NCBI GenBank assembly: GCA_951799425.1
Contig: OX637405.1
Coordinates: forward strand, 23,573,371-23,637,370
Length of the DNA stretch: 64,000 nt
Source: Ilex aquifolium
Lineage: Eukaryota; Streptophyta; Magnoliopsida; Aquifoliales; Aquifoliaceae
Direction of reading: 5' to 3'
Both the position numbers and the translations under genes were made by a program. The notes beneath the pieces are model-generated. The model had not been told where the DNA came from. It worked only from the letters and a program-made list of their open reading frames with translations, and ran no database searches. Positions 47,501-59,659 of the stretch are shown here, in pieces (position 1 is the stretch's first letter; every line of letters begins with the position of its first letter).

Positions 47501-48180
47501 ATACAAATTAATATTAAGGGAGAGGAGATGCGAGAGATACCTGAAATAGGCGCTAGAAATGGCAGTGGCTGAGCCGCCGCTGCTGCCTGTTGTTGGCAGC
47601 GGCTGTTGACGACGATGAATGAGAGAGAAGAAAACGGTGGCTATTGAAGGTGTGGCCACTGAAGGAGTGACTGAGACTGGGCATGAGAGAAAGATTTCCT
47701 CGAGAGGGAATATCGTTGGTTTGGAGAGGGAATGTCGGGTAAAGATTTCACTGAGACTGGGCATGAGAGAAAGATTTCCTCGAGAGGGGATATCGTTGGT
47801 TTGGAGAGGGGATGCCGGGTAAAGATTTCCTCGGGAGGAGATTTGGGTTGATTGAGGGCGCTCGGATTCAAAAATTAAAATTTTTAAACAAAATAGGACA
47901 TGAAATAGGCGATTAAACAAAATTATGGCAAGAAGACATATTAGGGAAAGAATTGGGGGAATTTAATTCAGGGATATTAATTTTAGAAACTAAAAATTTT
48001 GAGTGAAAAAAATATTTTAAGAGCTAATATGGTACGTCGAATCGAAACGATCTGAGACGTCAATAGCTCGAGACAGTTTAGGATAACGTCGATCGTTGAA
48101 TGATGTTTTTTTTGATTTCGAAACGATCTCAACCGCTCTTTGTCTCCAAAATTCAAAATCGTTCTACTTTATTATATAGA
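44575..48180 (-). mobile_element. Candidate Helitron (3606 bp)
   Basis: The minus strand starts TCTATATAATAAAGTAGAAC at 48180. It ends at 44575 with hairpin GTGCC-TTCA-GGCAC (44593-44606), then GGGCAATTGCTAG followed by T. The ends match the neighbouring 48181-48547 element in style. No Rep-helicase is present. An exon-like G/C-rich segment (47400-47900) lies near the 5' end, with a possible donor TTTCAG/GTATCT at about 47540, and contains an 80-bp tandem repeat. Confidence 0.7.
47671..47830. repeat. 80-bp tandem duplication in an exon-like segment
   Basis: Two units starting CTGAGACTGGGCATGAGAG at 47671 and 47751, each with AAGATTTCCTCGAGAGGG. They differ at a few bases. Overlapping minus-strand ORFs (47330-47920) repeat a PSRGNLSL-like peptide. 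Coding is uncertain. Confidence 0.85.
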
Positions 48181-48547
48181 CTAGTCATAACTCGTGTCTG
48201 AAGACACGATAGAACAAAAAATTCGAGTCCTAAAAATTCCATATCACTATATTAAATAATAAATTTTCTCTCCTTCATTTATTTGATTAAATTATTCAAC
48301 ATTTATTTTTACCCATTATTTTCTTAAAGATATTGACAAAATTTTCTCAAAATATGTAATTCGATAAATTTTTTTAACAGGTCTATACTATCGTGTATGA
48401 ATAATATTTGAAATAAAAATTATATTAAATTACAAATTAATCAAATATTAAATGGTTGAGCATGTGATAGAAATGAGTGATGTAATGATTTTGGGGGGAA
48501 ATGTATAGGAGATAAAATTCAACTTTCTATGTGTTTTATTATATAGA
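48181..48547 (-). mobile_element. Small Helitron (367 bp) abutting the previous one
   Basis: The minus strand starts TCTATATAATAAAACACATA at 48547, preceded by A. It ends with hairpin CGTGTC-TTCA-GACACG, then AGTTATGACTAG at 48181. The next base is the T of the neighbour's 5' TC, so the AT insertion rule is met. It has no ORF and is clearly non-autonomous. Confidence 0.8.
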
Positions 48548-48558
48548 TTTGTATAGAT

Positions 48559-49247
48559 ATAAGGAAAAATTTCATCCAGATCCCCTGTAGTTAGGTCTAA
48601 ATTCAATGACATCTCCTTCCGATTTTGAAATTTCACTGTCACTCCCTTTTAGTGATTGTCGGGTTACACTGTTAATGGCGATGGTTGATTTATAGAAATA
48701 TCTCCGAGTATTTTATTAGGTAAATTTTATCCACACCCCTTATAAATAAACCTAACTTTAACAATACCCCCCGAAAATAAACCTAACTTTAACAACACAT
48801 TCTCTTGATTTTGAAATTTCAATGCACTCCCTTTTAATTCTATTATATTAGCCTTTATTTTGATCAATTTAATATTCAATTTTATCAAATTAATTTTCTT
48901 TATTTAATTTAAAATAAATTAAAATTTCATCTCATCTCATCAAATCAACACAAAATTGATATTTAATTTTATCAAATTAGTATTTAGGTGTATTAATTTA
49001 ATATTTCATTTCATCAAATTAATAGTATTTCTTTAATTTAATATTAAGTTATTATTTATTTTTATCAAATCAACATCAAAACTGACATTCAATTTTATTA
49101 AATTAAACTATTTAATTTATTACATAGAATATTAAATTCCATTAATTTAAAATTTAACCTTATCAAATGAATGTCATTTATTTAATTTAACACCAAATGA
49201 ACATTCAATTTTATTAAAACAACGTTCAAATTTATTCAATTAACATT
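48559..49247. repeat. Single arm of the foldback family
   Basis: Colinear with the right arm of 34113-36162: AAATTTCATCC, GATTGTCGGGTTACA, AGGTAAATTTTATCCACACC, then arrays of ATTTAATTTTATCAAATTA-like repeats. It begins 12 bases after the small Helitron and ends without an opposite arm. Confidence 0.8.
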
Positions 49248-49624
49248 AGAAATGAAACTAGGAAACCTGTAACTGTCTTGAATTCCATCACTGCTTTTGA
49301 CCAAATACACCACACCAGCTTTTATTTTGACACAAACTCACAATATTGAAACTCTGCCCACAGAGCAGAGCTTAGTCTTATTACAAGATATAATAATGCA
49401 TTGTAAATATGAGTTATTTGAAATAGAACATAAACAAAGAGTATCAAAGGGAGACTTGAGGCTTCAAGCTTCAGACCAATCTCCAGAATGCTGACTCCCA
49501 CGGACTTGGCTGATTGCAACAAAAAGATTTGAACAAATTACCGTGATAGTTGTAGTTGCCGAATAAAAGAAAAAGAAACACACAGACATAGTGGAAGCAA
49601 CTATCTTTGGCCGCGTCAAATCTA

Positions 49625-49824
49625 GATGCTCTCTATTATTTTTTTACACAATTCCACTCAATGACAAATCATCCGCAGTGTATTCTCGTGGGACCTATTA
49701 TTTATATTTGGACCTATTATTTATAGGGGTGAGGAGTCCAAATATAAATAATAGGTCTTATGTGAATACATGATGGGTGATTTACCATTGAGTTAAATTG
49801 TGTGAAAAAGTAATAGAGAGAATC
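49625..49824. mobile_element. Hairpin MITE (200 bp)
   Basis: Two inverted arms of about 88 bp (sharing CTCTCTATTA, ACACAATT and ACCTATTATTTATATTTGGA) surround a loop of about 25 bases. Flanks TCAAATCTA (49616-49624) and TCAATCTA (49825-49832) look like one duplication with an indel. An RNA from this site would fold into a long hairpin. Confidence 0.8.
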
Positions 49825-50669
49825 TCAATCTACCATGCATCACAGTACAAAACAAGATTAGGTAGCTGTCTACACTGCATTGAGCCTAGTTTGTAGATTT
49901 GCACACATTATTAGAAATTTTTGCAGGAAAAAAAAAAATGTAAGAGTGTTTTTCACATCAACAAGAAAGGTGTGTTTCGATAATGATTTGATTCGAAATT
50001 CTTAACTAAGTAGGAGTTTAAAATACTTTACAGCGAAAAGTAAATATAAAAATTTTAACTTCTGATAAGGATTTTAACTTCAAGTAGGTACGTCCTACTT
50101 GCATATCTGAGCATCAAGGTGACGACGTAAATTTGAAGAAATAATAACCGAATTCAAGAATATACCAAAAAATATATTTTTTTTGAATTCAATCATTTTT
50201 CAAATACACATGCTTACGTATATCTTCAATTCAACTTAGTTGGGCATTTTTACTTCATCATGCTTCCTTTACTAAACATTTTCTAAAGGCCCACTGCTAA
50301 GTGCAAAATCTAAACAATAACACCACTGACAAAATTTATCGATTCAATTCACTGATATTTTTAATCTAATGACATTAGTAAATTGAGTTGACATGTTATC
50401 TTACTAAATTGAGTCCAAGTAGCATTACGAAACCGAAATCTGCAACAATTTGAAGCTATAAAATTTCATTACCACTCTATTATTCTGTCAAGTTATGGAT
50501 GAGCATGTGATACATTCGACGGGGAGGATTAAAATTGCATAGATTCCGCTAACTATAATGTCCAAGATAATTAGTTGCTAGTGTAGAAAATAGAAAATAC
50601 AAAGGAATTAAGAAGCAGATGTCATTATGTGTCAGGAGTATTTTTGGAAAGATTAACAAGATACAGTGA

Positions 50670-51207
50670 CATACCTCTGTTTCATATATGTGCCTTATTG
50701 TGTTATTAAGGTCGTTCTTCCACACACCTGGATTGAATGGTGAACCTACCTTCTCCAGCTTTGGCGTGCTTAGGGGTCCCAGAGAGGAGGTTTCCATTTC
50801 AGGGCAATAATAGTGTGACTTTATGCAATGATGGCAATTCCAAAGCATGTTTCACCGGAAAAAAAACTCGTTAGTTTGAGTAGACTGATAAGTTCCAAAG
50901 TTTCCAATTGAGGGAACATAATTTCATTCATCGTGCTTCCTTCTTCTGCTTCTTCTTCCTTTACAACTACTTCTTCCAACATTGGGCATTCTCTTATTGT
51001 CAATTCTTGGAGTTGCACCAGACCCCTAGCCATGGACGGAGAGAATAAGTTTCTCAATTTGTCGCAATGTGCAATTGCCAATTCTTCAAGTTTACTGAAT
51101 GAACCAGTGGGGACTTGGCTACACCATATCTCACTCACATTCCACATTCCTAAGATAACCAATCGCTTTAAGCTAGCAGACACAAGCTGGAAAATTCGTA
51201 ACATCAC
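50670..51207 (-). pseudogene. NBS-LRR resistance-gene fragment (LRR C-terminus)
   Basis: A 128-codon minus-strand ORF (50821-51207) carries leucine-rich repeats typical of coiled-coil NBS-LRR proteins: KLEELAIAHCDKLRNLF, GLVQLQELTIRECPMLEEV, an acidic KEEEAEEG stretch, and FPQLETLELISL. After about 50850 the match continues in other frames (ELPSLHKV, then LSTPKLEKV and DLNNTIRHIYE), which is the usual LRR C-terminal end. At least one frameshift and one stop are present, and the NB-ARC domain is absent. It is a decayed 3' fragment. A Mutator-like element lies 37 bases beyond its 5' end. Confidence 0.85.
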
Positions 51208-51244
51208 GTTAACGTTGAGCCCACATCAAAAATAGAAGAGATAA

Positions 51245-51958
51245 GAGTAAACTACACAAATATCCCTTAAACTATGACCCCTGTGTCAATTGAGCCCTTA
51301 AACTAATTTATATGTCAATTGAGTTCTTAAACTCTAAAATTTTAGCAATTAAACCCTTATGTCAGTAGCTGTTAGGTTTTTGGACGGAATGTCTCATGTG
51401 CCCACCATATAGATAAAAGATTAAGGGTATTTTAGACTGTTCGTTTGAAACATATCAGACAAAGAACCATATTCTTTATACTCATCAACTGAGACCTTAA
51501 ACCTAAACCTCTTTCAGATCCATCAAATGAAGTTAGGTCAACAAGCTCTTCGAGGAGCCTACATTTGTAATCTATTTTTTACACCAGATTGAAGAGCTTG
51601 TTGATTTGCTTCATTTGAAGGGAATGAAAGAGGTTTAGATTTAGGGTTTCGGTAGGTGGGTATAAAGAATGAGGTTTTTCATCTAATAAATAGGTTTCAA
51701 ACAAACAGTCTAAAATACCCCTAATTTGTTGTCATTGTGGTAAGCACGTGAGACATTCCATCTAAAAACCTAACAGTTGTTGGCATGAGGGCTTAATTGC
51801 TAAAATTTTAGAGTTTAGGGGCTCAATTGACATGAAAATTAGTTCAGGGGCTTAATTACTAAAATCTCAAAGTTTAGGAGTTCAATTGACACAAAAATTA
51901 ATTTAGGAACTTAATTAACAAAAGACTATAGTTTAAGGGTCAGTTATGCAGTTTACTC
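51245..51958. mobile_element. Mutator-like non-autonomous element (714 bp), perfect 9-bp TSD
   Basis: Long inverted arms (over 200 bp) contain repeated TTAAACT and CAATTGA motifs. The left end is GAGTAAACTACACAAATATC; the right end, reversed, is GAGTAAACTGCATAACTGAC. The perfect duplication AAGAGATAA is at 51236-51244 and 51959-51967. No transposase. Confidence 0.92.
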
Positions 51959-52309
51959 AAGAGATAAGCAGAGTCATATAGACTTCTACATAGCATCTGA
52001 CTCTTCATAGGTTATAGATTATTAATTTGTTCAAATCCCTCATTGATTGCTACATATGCTTGTTAGTGTTTCCATCTTTTCAATTGAATTTCTTGGTAGT
52101 CCTATGGAATCTATATTTGTTTAAACCATCTTTTTTTACTGGACCAAAGTGATGCAAATTGAATACTTAATGGAATAAATTAGCAAAATTGAAAGATTGA
52201 GACCAAAACTGACACCAAGTGCATAATTTGGGGATTAAATATAATTAAACATTAGCAAAATTGGAGTTGATGCAATGGACTTAAATGTATGATAAGCGTC
52301 TAGTAAGTA

Positions 52310-52760
52310 AGATAAGGAAGCCAGGTCCATATTAAGAGAATCCCAAGTATCAACGTTTTTCACACACTCGAGCCCAATGATCCTCAAATCAAGAAAAGTG
52401 GAATTCCTTCAAACTCTTATGTGGTGGAAGCCCAAAGAGATGCCATGAAGGAAATTTTATCTCATAAATCCTCTAAAGGATTCACCTTATCATAAAAAAC
52501 CCTCCCATGTCTTTCCAACCACACTGTCCAAACCAATGCCGAAGCTGCACATCTCCATAAAGTCTTAGCTTTGTTGCTTATTCCAAATCCCTCAAATTCA
52601 ATAACAAAGATCAACTCAATTTCTAGCAGTCACCCAAAAGAAACCAATTGTAGCCAAAAGCATGTTCCATAATTTAGTATCAAACAACAATGCAAGAATA
52701 GATGGTCCATAGATTCCTCCCTGCTCTTACAAAGAATACACCATTGCAGGTAAAGACAAT
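52310..52760 (-). pseudogene. LINE zf-RVT fragment
   Basis: The minus strand encodes CILCKSREESMDHLFLHCC (C-x2-C...H-x4-C zinc-binding motif), and after frameshifts KTLWRCAASALVWTVWLERH. These are the standard ends of plant L1-type LINE ORF2. Stops and frame changes are frequent, and no upstream reverse-transcriptase core is present. Confidence 0.75.
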
Positions 52761-53493
52761 CTGTTATTCATTTTTGGAGCACATCATTGGTATTGAGTTT
52801 CTTATGTGCAAGTAACCATGCAAATCTTCAAACTTCAAAGGGACCTTAGACTTCCATATCATATTTGAAGATTGAAAAATTGGAAGTTAGGTTTATCAAC
52901 AAGGGATTCAAAAAAAGACATACAAGGAAATCCACCGATGACGAAAGGGTCCAAATTCTTCGATCCTCAAAAGAATAATTCAACATAGAATTATCACCAC
53001 ATAAAAGACAAATAATCCAATTTCAAAGTGCACTGATCAAGCCTTACCTAACAATATAAATGAGAATGACCATCACTTGGATTATCAATCAGTCAAGTTT
53101 CAGGGAGATTTGTAGCAAATATGGTAGTAAGCCTCATTTTGACAACTACCGATCTCACCTCAAAAGAGAGGAAACAAAAAGGGGGGTTTGAAGGAGCAAA
53201 GAAAAATTAGCATACCAGCCAACTTGGATCAGCAGTACCCAAAACCATCAATGTTAGCAAATCAGATATCATCAGCCTGCATGTCAGGCTTGCTGGTGGG
53301 TTTAAGATAAATTTCCAGCTCCTTCTCGAGACCCCTATATTCCTCAACAGTATTTGTAACAGGGTAAAGCTGTTAAAATAATTGTAAGAACAAATGCAGT
53401 AACTTATTCTGAGGTTGTACACACAGAATATCAAGTTATAATTGCGATCACAACTATAAGGAATTCATTTTATTTGTTTTAATTATCCACCCA

Positions 53494-53827
53494 TCAAGGA
53501 TCAAAATTTCATTTCGATGTGTTTTGGAAATGTTTCGACGTGTTTTGGAAATGTTTCAATGTCTTTTGGAAACGTTTCAACCAATTTCGGGAACATAATG
53601 AAAAAAATAAAAAATTATTTTTTCAAAACATTAGTTAAAATATATCGAAATATCTTAAAATACCTTGAAACATTTCAAAACAATTGTGCAAAATGCATTG
53701 AAATATTACAAAACATTTCAAAACATTATGGAATATCTCAAAATATTAGAATTTCGATTTCGGTCTCCTTGAAAACGGAAATATTTTGGACGTTTCAACG
53801 GTTTCAAAACGAAATTTTGATCCTTGA
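53494..53827. mobile_element. TIR element (334 bp) with GTTTTGGAAATGTTTC-type subrepeats
   Basis: The ends TCAAGGATCAAAATTTCATTT and, reversed, TCAAGGATCAAAATTTCGTTT match at 20 of 21 bases. Inside the left part is a roughly 22-bp tandem repeat (53513-53580). The right part has inverse AACATTTCAAAAC motifs. A 106-codon ORF here is only the repeat read through. Confidence 0.75.
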
Positions 53828-53900
53828 CACCCATTAAGTTTAAGCAGAAGCTCAAAAATTAACAAGTTGAAACACAATAGAACAAAAATATGCGTATTTA

Positions 53901-55129
53901 GGGCTTGTTTGGATGGAATTTGGGTGAGGGATACCAATCCAAACTCTTCCAAACCCAATCCCCACCTTAGAGTACATGAGATTAAAAATGAATCCAGTCT
54001 ATAACCTATGTTTGTTTGAGTCCTTTCTTTTTTTTGGTTAACTTATGAACTTCATATTTTGGGGGTTTTTGTTTTCTTCCCAACTTATGATATCAAATAT
54101 TAATATTGATAAAAATTTATGTATTACGCATAATCAAACCTGAGACATCTGAGTTACTAAAGACAAGACCTAACCACCGGCCATCGGTTTTGATCTCAAG
54201 TTTAACATAAGATAATCTCACAATTGTTCATCGTGTCAATTTATTGACACTATTTTAAGTTTGATCATTTAGAATTTAAATTTAACTTATGTGTCTAATT
54301 AATGATTGATTATTTGTATATAACATTTTTATTGTAGTCATGAGTCCAAAAGACAAGTGTAGTGGGCATGATGTAATGAATAATAATCATTCAATAACGG
54401 TGTAATAAAATCAAACCAAAATCCAATTATATAAGTATTAATTGAGTTTTATGTAAACCATCAAAACCCATCTTACAGAGAAAAAAAAACCTATTTATTT
54501 CCTCAGCACACACACTGGAAACCCCAACTTCCACCACAGTCACACCCACCAATCTCCCAAAACACCAATCACCTATCACAGAGAATCACAGACCAGAGAC
54601 ACAAAAGGGGCAGAATCTGAACTCAAGATCAACTTCTCTATCACTGACAACGACGACGGAAAGAAGAGATTGCAGTTGTTGAAGTGCAACAGAGACTCTT
54701 TGCCCGGCCATTTCCAGACGGGTATGAAGACACCTTCTAGTATTCCACGAGATATGCACATGACCCACAAACTATGCATCTTCTGGCTACTGGTTTTAGG
54801 ACCTACCGAACTTGTTGGGTCACCCCACCGACAAAGAAGAACATTTTTATTTTCTCTCTCTTCCGCTCTGGTTTTCTTGGGGTTTGTGTATAGGGGGTAG
54901 AAATGTCTTCTTCCAATCCAAACCGGCTTGTGCCCTTCAAACCCACCCCCACCCCCTCGGGTTTGCTGAAACCCACATTGAAGGGTTTAAGCAGCAGGGC
55001 CAGGTACGGGTTGAGAAAGCAGTCCAGGATTCATTTTTGGCATCCAAACAAGGGTTTGTCTAGTGGATTGGACTATTTTTTCTTAACCCCACTTATATAC
55101 CCACCCAAACCCTCTAAACAAACAGGCCA
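53901..55129. mobile_element. TIR element with TTA flanks (1229 bp), PIF/Harbinger- or hAT-like
   Basis: The left end GGGCTTGTTTGGATGG and reversed right end TGGCCTGTTTGTTTAGAG are similar. TTA occurs on both sides (53898-53900, 55130-55132), the usual PIF/Harbinger duplication. The interior (about 54490-54900) is less AT-rich and looks exonic or UTR-like, with no convincing ORF. It might be captured host sequence. Confidence 0.5.
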
Positions 55130-55413
55130 TTAAGATTTATGGACATCCAGAGTCCCATAAAACATCTTCATTTGGAACAAATTTCATTTGTATGGACAGA
55201 AGTTCAGAACTTGGAAATCCTTCCCCAGCAGTGTGTTCATCTGGTTGGGTTCACTGCAGTCCAACACAGATATAGAATGTTTACAAAGTAATTACAAGTT
55301 TAGAATTTCTAATTGAAAGATTCAATACATTAAACGAAATAACAGATCTCCTACTGTATGCATCAGTTTTCCAGTCACAGCATGAACAAATTGAAAAGAG
55401 CAGATTCATTATC

Positions 55414-55722
55414 TTAAAATGGGATAATTTTAGATATTGGACCATCTGGGGGAAGAAATCTAACCATAGAAGGTGCAGCTCGAGTAGCTAAATCGAAGAC
55501 TTCATGCAAGGCTCTCTCACTTTCCACATAATATTGGCTTATAGTTTCGGGTCCATTTACAGAGAAGAGGTTGACACTAGCATCATGGACGCATAATCGA
55601 GCCAAAGACGTCTTTCCGGTGCCAGGTGGGCAGTGAAGAAGCACTCCTTTTGTTGGCCGTAAACCCAGACTAAATACAGTTACAACAACTGTCAAGATAT
55701 AATGATGGAAAAGTAAAAACAC
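55414..55722 (-). pseudogene. AAA ATPase exon fragment (CIP111-like)
   Basis: The minus-strand reading [20 protein letters not shown], then [19 protein letters not shown] and [13 protein letters not shown], matches the first AAA module of CDC48-type ATPases, closest to plant calmodulin-interacting protein 111. Walker A is CPPGTGKTS, with the usual G replaced by C. A TTTAG acceptor precedes the homology at about 55675. The match ends at AAPSMV, before Walker B (normally VVFIDE), and reads into unrelated sequence. No neighbouring exon is recognised. Likely a captured or dispersed fragment, not a working gene. Confidence 0.75.
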
Positions 55723-55739
55723 AAAAAACTGCTTTCATT

Positions 55740-57490
55740 TGGCTGCGTAACATTACTTTGTTATCAGTTGAGAAGATGAAATAAATTAGCTTGTCGCCAC
55801 GTATAAACACAGACACAATCCAAGAAGACGACAAGAAGACAATATGTACACTATGTTACATCAAAGTATCGCGATAAGATTGTCAATTTCGCATTCGATT
55901 AGGCAACCACAATGAAAATGGAGGAAGATTTTCATTTTTAAGGTTGAGTCCCTCTTAGTAGTTTAGGATTTTTATCTTGTTGCAGTTTTTCTTGTTTGTT
56001 GCATTAGGTAGATGCATTTTATATTTGTTATTGTTATCTGAAAAATTGGAGGAAAAAAAAAAAAAGGGGAAAGGCAATTTGGTAAATTTTTTGATTGTTA
56101 ACATGAGAACTACAATAATCCAACAACCGGTAGAAGTGAACCCAGAAGCCAGATTTTCATATTACTCATATAGGAACATATGGTTGTGGTCAAATGTCTC
56201 TTTGAGGAGTTGTTTCAGCCACCAGGAAGAATCAACAACTCAAAAACACAATAGAGACAAGTTAAAAAATTATAAAGTTTGACACGCTTGAAAATGGAAT
56301 ACTCATCTTTTTTAAATGAAACTATAAACATATAGCAAGTTATTGAGCAAATTGAAGACAACACACATCACGCACATGGGAAAAGACAACAATGTGGAAC
56401 TAAATGTGAGGCAGTCACTAAAAAATTTGAGGGAACACAGATTGGACCTCATCATAATTTGTGAACCAGAAAATCCAATTTCTTGCTACTATGTCATCAT
56501 CCGTTTAATATCCACCAACCATCCTCCTTTTAAATATTCAAGCCAATGTGCCACAAAGAGACATATTATGATTCTAACTTTTTCACTGTAGATTTTAACT
56601 CAGTCTTCAAATTTTGTACACTCATGGAAGACAACTACAAGACTTGCTAACACATATCAAATAGGCACACTATATGACAAACGCAAATTCAAACTTGGAC
56701 CATTCTAATGATTACAATGATGGTCATTCAAGTCCATAGCCACTTTAAATTTGGAAGAAGTATATTATTTGAACACGTTACTTTCTAGAAATCAACTCAA
56801 CCCAGCCCAATAAGGCAGCAACACAAGCAGTTAGCCTAAAAGCCATTTACTGCCATTTACCTTCAACTATCTCCAGGGTCACCTGCCATCATGTATTTCC
56901 ACATGGCCTTTCACTTCCGTTTTTGTGTCCTTATACATGCAGCCTCCCCACACAGACTATAATTATCCCCAAATGTTACATTCTACAAATAAGGTCTTTG
57001 TTCAGTGAATTTTCACCACCTGCAACAGAAAAATTACAGGTGTCATGTGAACTATGACAAGCAATTCTTCACACAGCTAAAAGAAAAAGGAAGAAAAGAG
57101 GATGGAGGGGGGATCGTTATATGAACAACTAGCAGCAATTCTTCATGCGCAGAAAAGAAAAAGAGAGAGAGAGAGAAAGAAAAGAGGATGCGGGAATGCA
57201 AAGAAACTAATGCAAAACCGAGAAGCAAGAAGCTAAGAACAAAGGTGATATGCTACCAAACTCATATTATCCCAGCGTTCGAATCTTGACAAACTGTTAC
57301 CGGCAACTTATAGGTCTTTCCTAAGGACGACTTTTCAGATAATCATTTACCCCATAGGCCACAATCATATGAAGCTAACAACCCTAGGATTTTTGGCGAC
57401 TATATTCCACACCATTGAAATTTATAAGCGATCAAATTACACCAAATGGAATTTGAATTCTTAAGTTTCTAACCCAAAAAAAGGATGAAA
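55740..57490. other. Intergenic sequence without recognised features
   Basis: I see no homology or terminal repeats. Purine-rich tracts lie near 56050 and 57160 (GA-rich). Two ORFs of 80-100 codons show no coding bias. Confidence 0.4.
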
Positions 57491-57512
57491 AAGAAAAAAG
57501 ATATTTAGATTG

Positions 57513-58870
57513 GCTTTGGTTCTTGGATGTTCAATAGAGGGTGGTCTCTTAAGTATTTAGGTCTGCCTTTAGGCTTTCCTATCCAATGTCTGTTTCTTTT
57601 TGGGATCCATTTATTAAAAAAATTGAGAAAATGATAAATGGATTGAAGAAGGCAACATTTTCAGAGAGAGTAAGTTAACATTGGTTCAGTATGTATTGGC
57701 AAGCATTCCCATATATTTTTTCTCTTTTTAAAATGCCTTGTGGGGGTGGCAAACAAGATTGAGGGGATAATGAGAGATTTCTTATGAGAAGGAAAGGAGG
57801 AGCGCAAGAAGGATTACTTAATTTGTTCGGATGTGGTCCAAAAGTAAAAAAGGGACTTTTAATGAGTAATTTGGTGGATAGGAATGTGGCTCTGTTAGAA
57901 AAATTACTTTGAAGATTTTCATTGGAGCAAAATTCGTAATGGCAACCGATTATTAAAAGTAAGTATGGCTTGCAAGACAATGAGTAGGATGCAAATGGGG
58001 CAGATATGAAAAGCTACTGAAACCCTTGAAAATCCATTTTTCAGGGATTACCTGACTTTTCTCAAAAAATTAAGTTCACTATGGATAATAGGTTGAGAGT
58101 TAAATTTTGGGAAGATTTTTGGGTTAGGGAATCATCATTCTCAATTCCTTTTCCCCGTTTATATCGACTGTCTTGTATCATAATCATAGTGTTACTTCTT
58201 TTGCTAGGTCGGCTTCCTCCCCAATTCCCTGGGATTTTGGGTTTCATAGAAATCTAAATGATAAGGAGTCTTTGGAATTAGCTTCTCTGCTTCTCTTCTT
58301 TCTTTACTTAATACTATCACTTTGAATCTTGATTCTTTGGAATAAAGAGTTTGGGTTATTGAATCATCGGGTTCCTTTTCATGTAAGTCTTTCTCTCATC
58401 ATTGAAGATTTGAAAGGCAAAGGTGCCCTTGAGATTATATTATGCTATAAAATAGGAGGTCTTACACCGCTCTTTTTCCACAGTGGCGTGTCATGTGTAG
58501 AGCATGTTGTTATGAGAGTGTGGATCATTTATTTTTACATTATCCTATCACTTTGTTTCGTTGGAATAAATTATTTGAGTTGGTTGAGCTTGGGTGGCCT
58601 TGCAATCTATATCATCTATGTTTTTGGTAGATTACAAAGGCTTGGACAAAGAAGAAAGGGTGTTACCCTTTGGCATTGTACTTTCTTTACAAGAGTCATT
58701 TGGTTGGAAAGAAATTCGATATTTTTATGATAAAGAGGATGTAAAAGAAGGTTTGTGGGATCGAATGTATTTCCTAGCATCATTATGGGCATCGGTGACA
58801 AAGGAATTTGAGAATATTTTCCTCTTTCTTGTATTCAAGTGCGGCCCAAGGAAGGTTGAGGCTTAAAGCG
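57513..58870 (+). pseudogene. Degenerate L1-type LINE, ORF2 3' part
   Basis: The plus strand encodes, in broken frames, YLGLPLGFPIQC, then KKIEKMINGLKKATFSERV, YIFSLFKMPCGGG and NLVDRNVALLEK (about 57525-57920), the region following the LINE reverse-transcriptase catalytic box. The zf-RVT segment (CRACCYESVDHLFLHYP, about 58490-58550) and the terminal ASLWASVTKEF (about 58780) follow. Many frameshifts and stops. The 5' part is missing, as is typical for truncated LINE insertions. Confidence 0.85.
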
Positions 58871-59659
58871 GTATCTCTAAATGAGGTCTTTCTATAATTT
58901 AATATTAAAAAATTTATTTAAAATTAGTTTTTTTTTTTTTTTTTTGAGTTACAAAATTACTAATTAAGTTTTTATATTCAAGTGTTGCTACTATAACTTT
59001 TTCAATTTAGTATTTTAATTAGAGTGTTTTCTTTTGTTTGTAAATTTTTTTTTAAACATTTAGTTCTGAAAATAAATCTAAACCATCAATATGAGAAAAA
59101 TTGTCATAAGAAACATTTGAGATCAAGACAATATTGTTTTAAACTTCCATCGTTTAATAATTTTAATTTTTCTAATTTAAAAAAAAACTAAAAATATTTT
59201 TTTACATTTGAAATTGTTCTACTCTACTCTTTAGTGAATAAATAGCTTGATCAAGTATATATATATATATATGAAATAATCATTTTTAAAAAGTGGTGTA
59301 ACCTCATTATCAACATCTTCATTTAATTGTTTTTTTATATGAATTATAAGTGTTTTTCGGTCAACTTGACTTGTGAAGAGAAAAAGAGGTGAATCTTTTG
59401 TTTTTGTCTTTTGACCCGGGGGGAATAAGTGGGTAAGTCATGATTTGCCTTTGAGTTGATATTTTTTGTTTTTTTATTTTTATAACTTTTAACTTTTTTG
59501 GTTGTTAATGTTATAGTTGGATTATTGGCCTAAATTATTAAATTTAAGAATTTTAGATTGGGATTATGTTTTTATAAGGTTTTTTTCTGGGGTTTAAAAT
59601 TTTCATGGATCCAAATTTTTGACAGGGACTAATTTTGGACCTAAAAATTTGGGGCCTTC

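Noticed and set aside
53517..53837. 106-codon ORF with CFGNVST repeats
   Set aside because: It is the 22-bp subrepeat of a TIR element read in one frame.
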